From NCBI GenBank assembly GCA_017541565.1, contig JAFXYU010000146.1, positions 1 through 6,030 on the forward strand: a stretch of 6,030 nt of DNA. Reading direction: 5' to 3'. The notes below the pieces were generated by a model that made no database searches, had not been told where the DNA came from, and saw nothing but the letters and a program-made list of their open reading frames with translations. This document shows positions 5,481-6,030 of the stretch, piece by piece (the first letter of the stretch is position 1; every line of letters begins with the position of its first letter). Position numbers and translations under genes: made by a program. Source of the stretch: a bacterium. Lineage in GTDB: Bacteria; Cyanobacteriota; Vampirovibrionia; Gastranaerophilales; Gastranaerophilaceae.

Positions 5481-6030
5481 ATGGCGTTAAATTTTCAAGA
5501 CTTAATTATTAATTTGTCACGTTTTTGGTCTGAATACGGCTGCGTTATTCAACAGCCTTATGATATTGAAAAAGGGGCTTCTACAATGAACCCGGCAACT
5601 TTTTTGAGAGCGTTGGGACCTGAACCTTGGCAAACTGCAATGGTAGAGCCATGCAGACGTCCGACAGATGCAAGATATGGTGAAAACCCAAACAGACTGG
5701 GACACTATTTTCAATATCAGGTTATTCTAAAGCCTTCTCCGGACAATGCTCAAGAGTTGTATTTAAAAAGTCTTGAGGCTATGGGAATTGACCTCAGCAA
5801 ACACGATGTAAGATTTGTTGAAGACAACTGGGAATCTCCAACTCTCGGTGCCGCAGGTGTAGGCTGGGAAGTTTGGTTAGATGGCATGGAAATCACTCAA
5901 TTTACATACTTCCAACAAGTCGGAGGCTTGGAAGTTAAACCTGTTGCTCTCGAAATCACTTATGGTTTGGAGAGAATTGCTATGTATATTCAAAATAAAG
6001 AATCCGTATTTGATATTATGTGGAATAATA
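5481..6030 (+). CDS. glyQ: Glycine--tRNA ligase alpha subunit (partial, 3' end beyond window)
   Basis: The alpha subunit of bacterial alpha2-beta2 glycyl-tRNA synthetase carries the class II catalytic core that activates glycine; the beta subunit (glyS) is usually encoded directly downstream, outside this window. The 183 complete codons cover roughly the first 60 percent of the about 300-residue family length. Diagnostic stretches: [20 protein letters not shown] (21-40), [10 protein letters not shown] (41-50), [18 protein letters not shown] (56-73), [11 protein letters not shown] (75-85), [20 protein letters not shown] (113-132), [14 protein letters not shown] (133-146) and the motif 3 region [14 protein letters not shown] (157-170). 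The start is supported by AGGAAA at 5470-5475, the TTGATA/TATACT promoter and the typical N-terminus [12 protein letters not shown]. The reading frame is intact to the right edge. The short leader makes a glycine T-box implausible. Confidence 0.97.
   Translation, partial: MALNFQDLIINLSRFWSEYGCVIQQPYDIEKGASTMNPATFLRALGPEPWQTAMVEPCRRPTDARYGENPNRLGHYFQYQVILKPSPDNAQELYLKSLEAMGIDLSKHDVRFVEDNWESPTLGAAGVGWEVWLDGMEITQFTYFQQVGGLEVKPVALEITYGLERIAMYIQNKESVFDIMWNN

Noticed and set aside
5517..5714. Minus-strand frame of 65 codons opposite glyQ
   Set aside because: It is antisense to strongly conserved glyQ coding sequence.

Overview
The window is AT-rich bacterial DNA, densely coded on both strands, with no RNA gene, CRISPR array, prophage or insertion sequence that I can see. 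It carries seven genes, two of them cut by the window edges. kdsA (a KDO precursor enzyme, hence lipopolysaccharide) and a TonB-type envelope protein indicate a cell with an outer membrane. An activase of the 2-hydroxyacyl-CoA dehydratase type carries oxygen-sensitive iron-sulfur chemistry and suggests an anaerobe. One small protein opens with a short leader ending in VSFG, which I associate from memory with gut Gastranaerophilales (Melainabacteria/Vampirovibrionia, the non-photosynthetic relatives of cyanobacteria). That assignment is an inference and has not been tested by a search.

Layout: (1) 1-1050, minus: the first 350 codons of a membrane protein with an N-terminal zinc ribbon, one membrane helix, a long low-complexity linker and a TonB C-terminal domain; the gene runs off the left edge. 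(2) 1064-2344, minus: aroA (EPSP synthase), 13 bases upstream of gene 1 and probably cotranscribed with it. (3) 2345-2464: a divergent control region with two good promoters facing away from each other. (4) 2465-2830, plus: a small charged protein of unknown function. (5) 2853-3662, minus: kdsA, convergent with the small gene. (6) 3663-3819: a second divergent intergenic region. (7) 3820-4272, plus: an unknown 150-residue protein with the VSFG leader. (8) 4299-5303, minus: a BadF/BcrA/HgdC-family activase with a cysteine-rich tail, convergent with gene 7. (9) 5304-5480: a third divergent intergenic region with a strong glyQ promoter and a palindrome. (10) 5481-6030, plus: the first 183 codons of glyQ, cut by the right edge.

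The recognised genes are mostly housekeeping: aromatic amino acid synthesis (aroA), the outer membrane (kdsA, TonB-like protein) and translation (glyQ). AroA and KdsA both consume phosphoenolpyruvate, but nothing in the sequence ties their expression together. I do not see a convincing new multi-gene system. The points most worth a second look are the zinc-ribbon/TonB fusion, the activase with a tail normally seen inside much larger proteins, the two unrecognised small proteins, and a cluster of TGTWACA palindromes around the aroA promoter.
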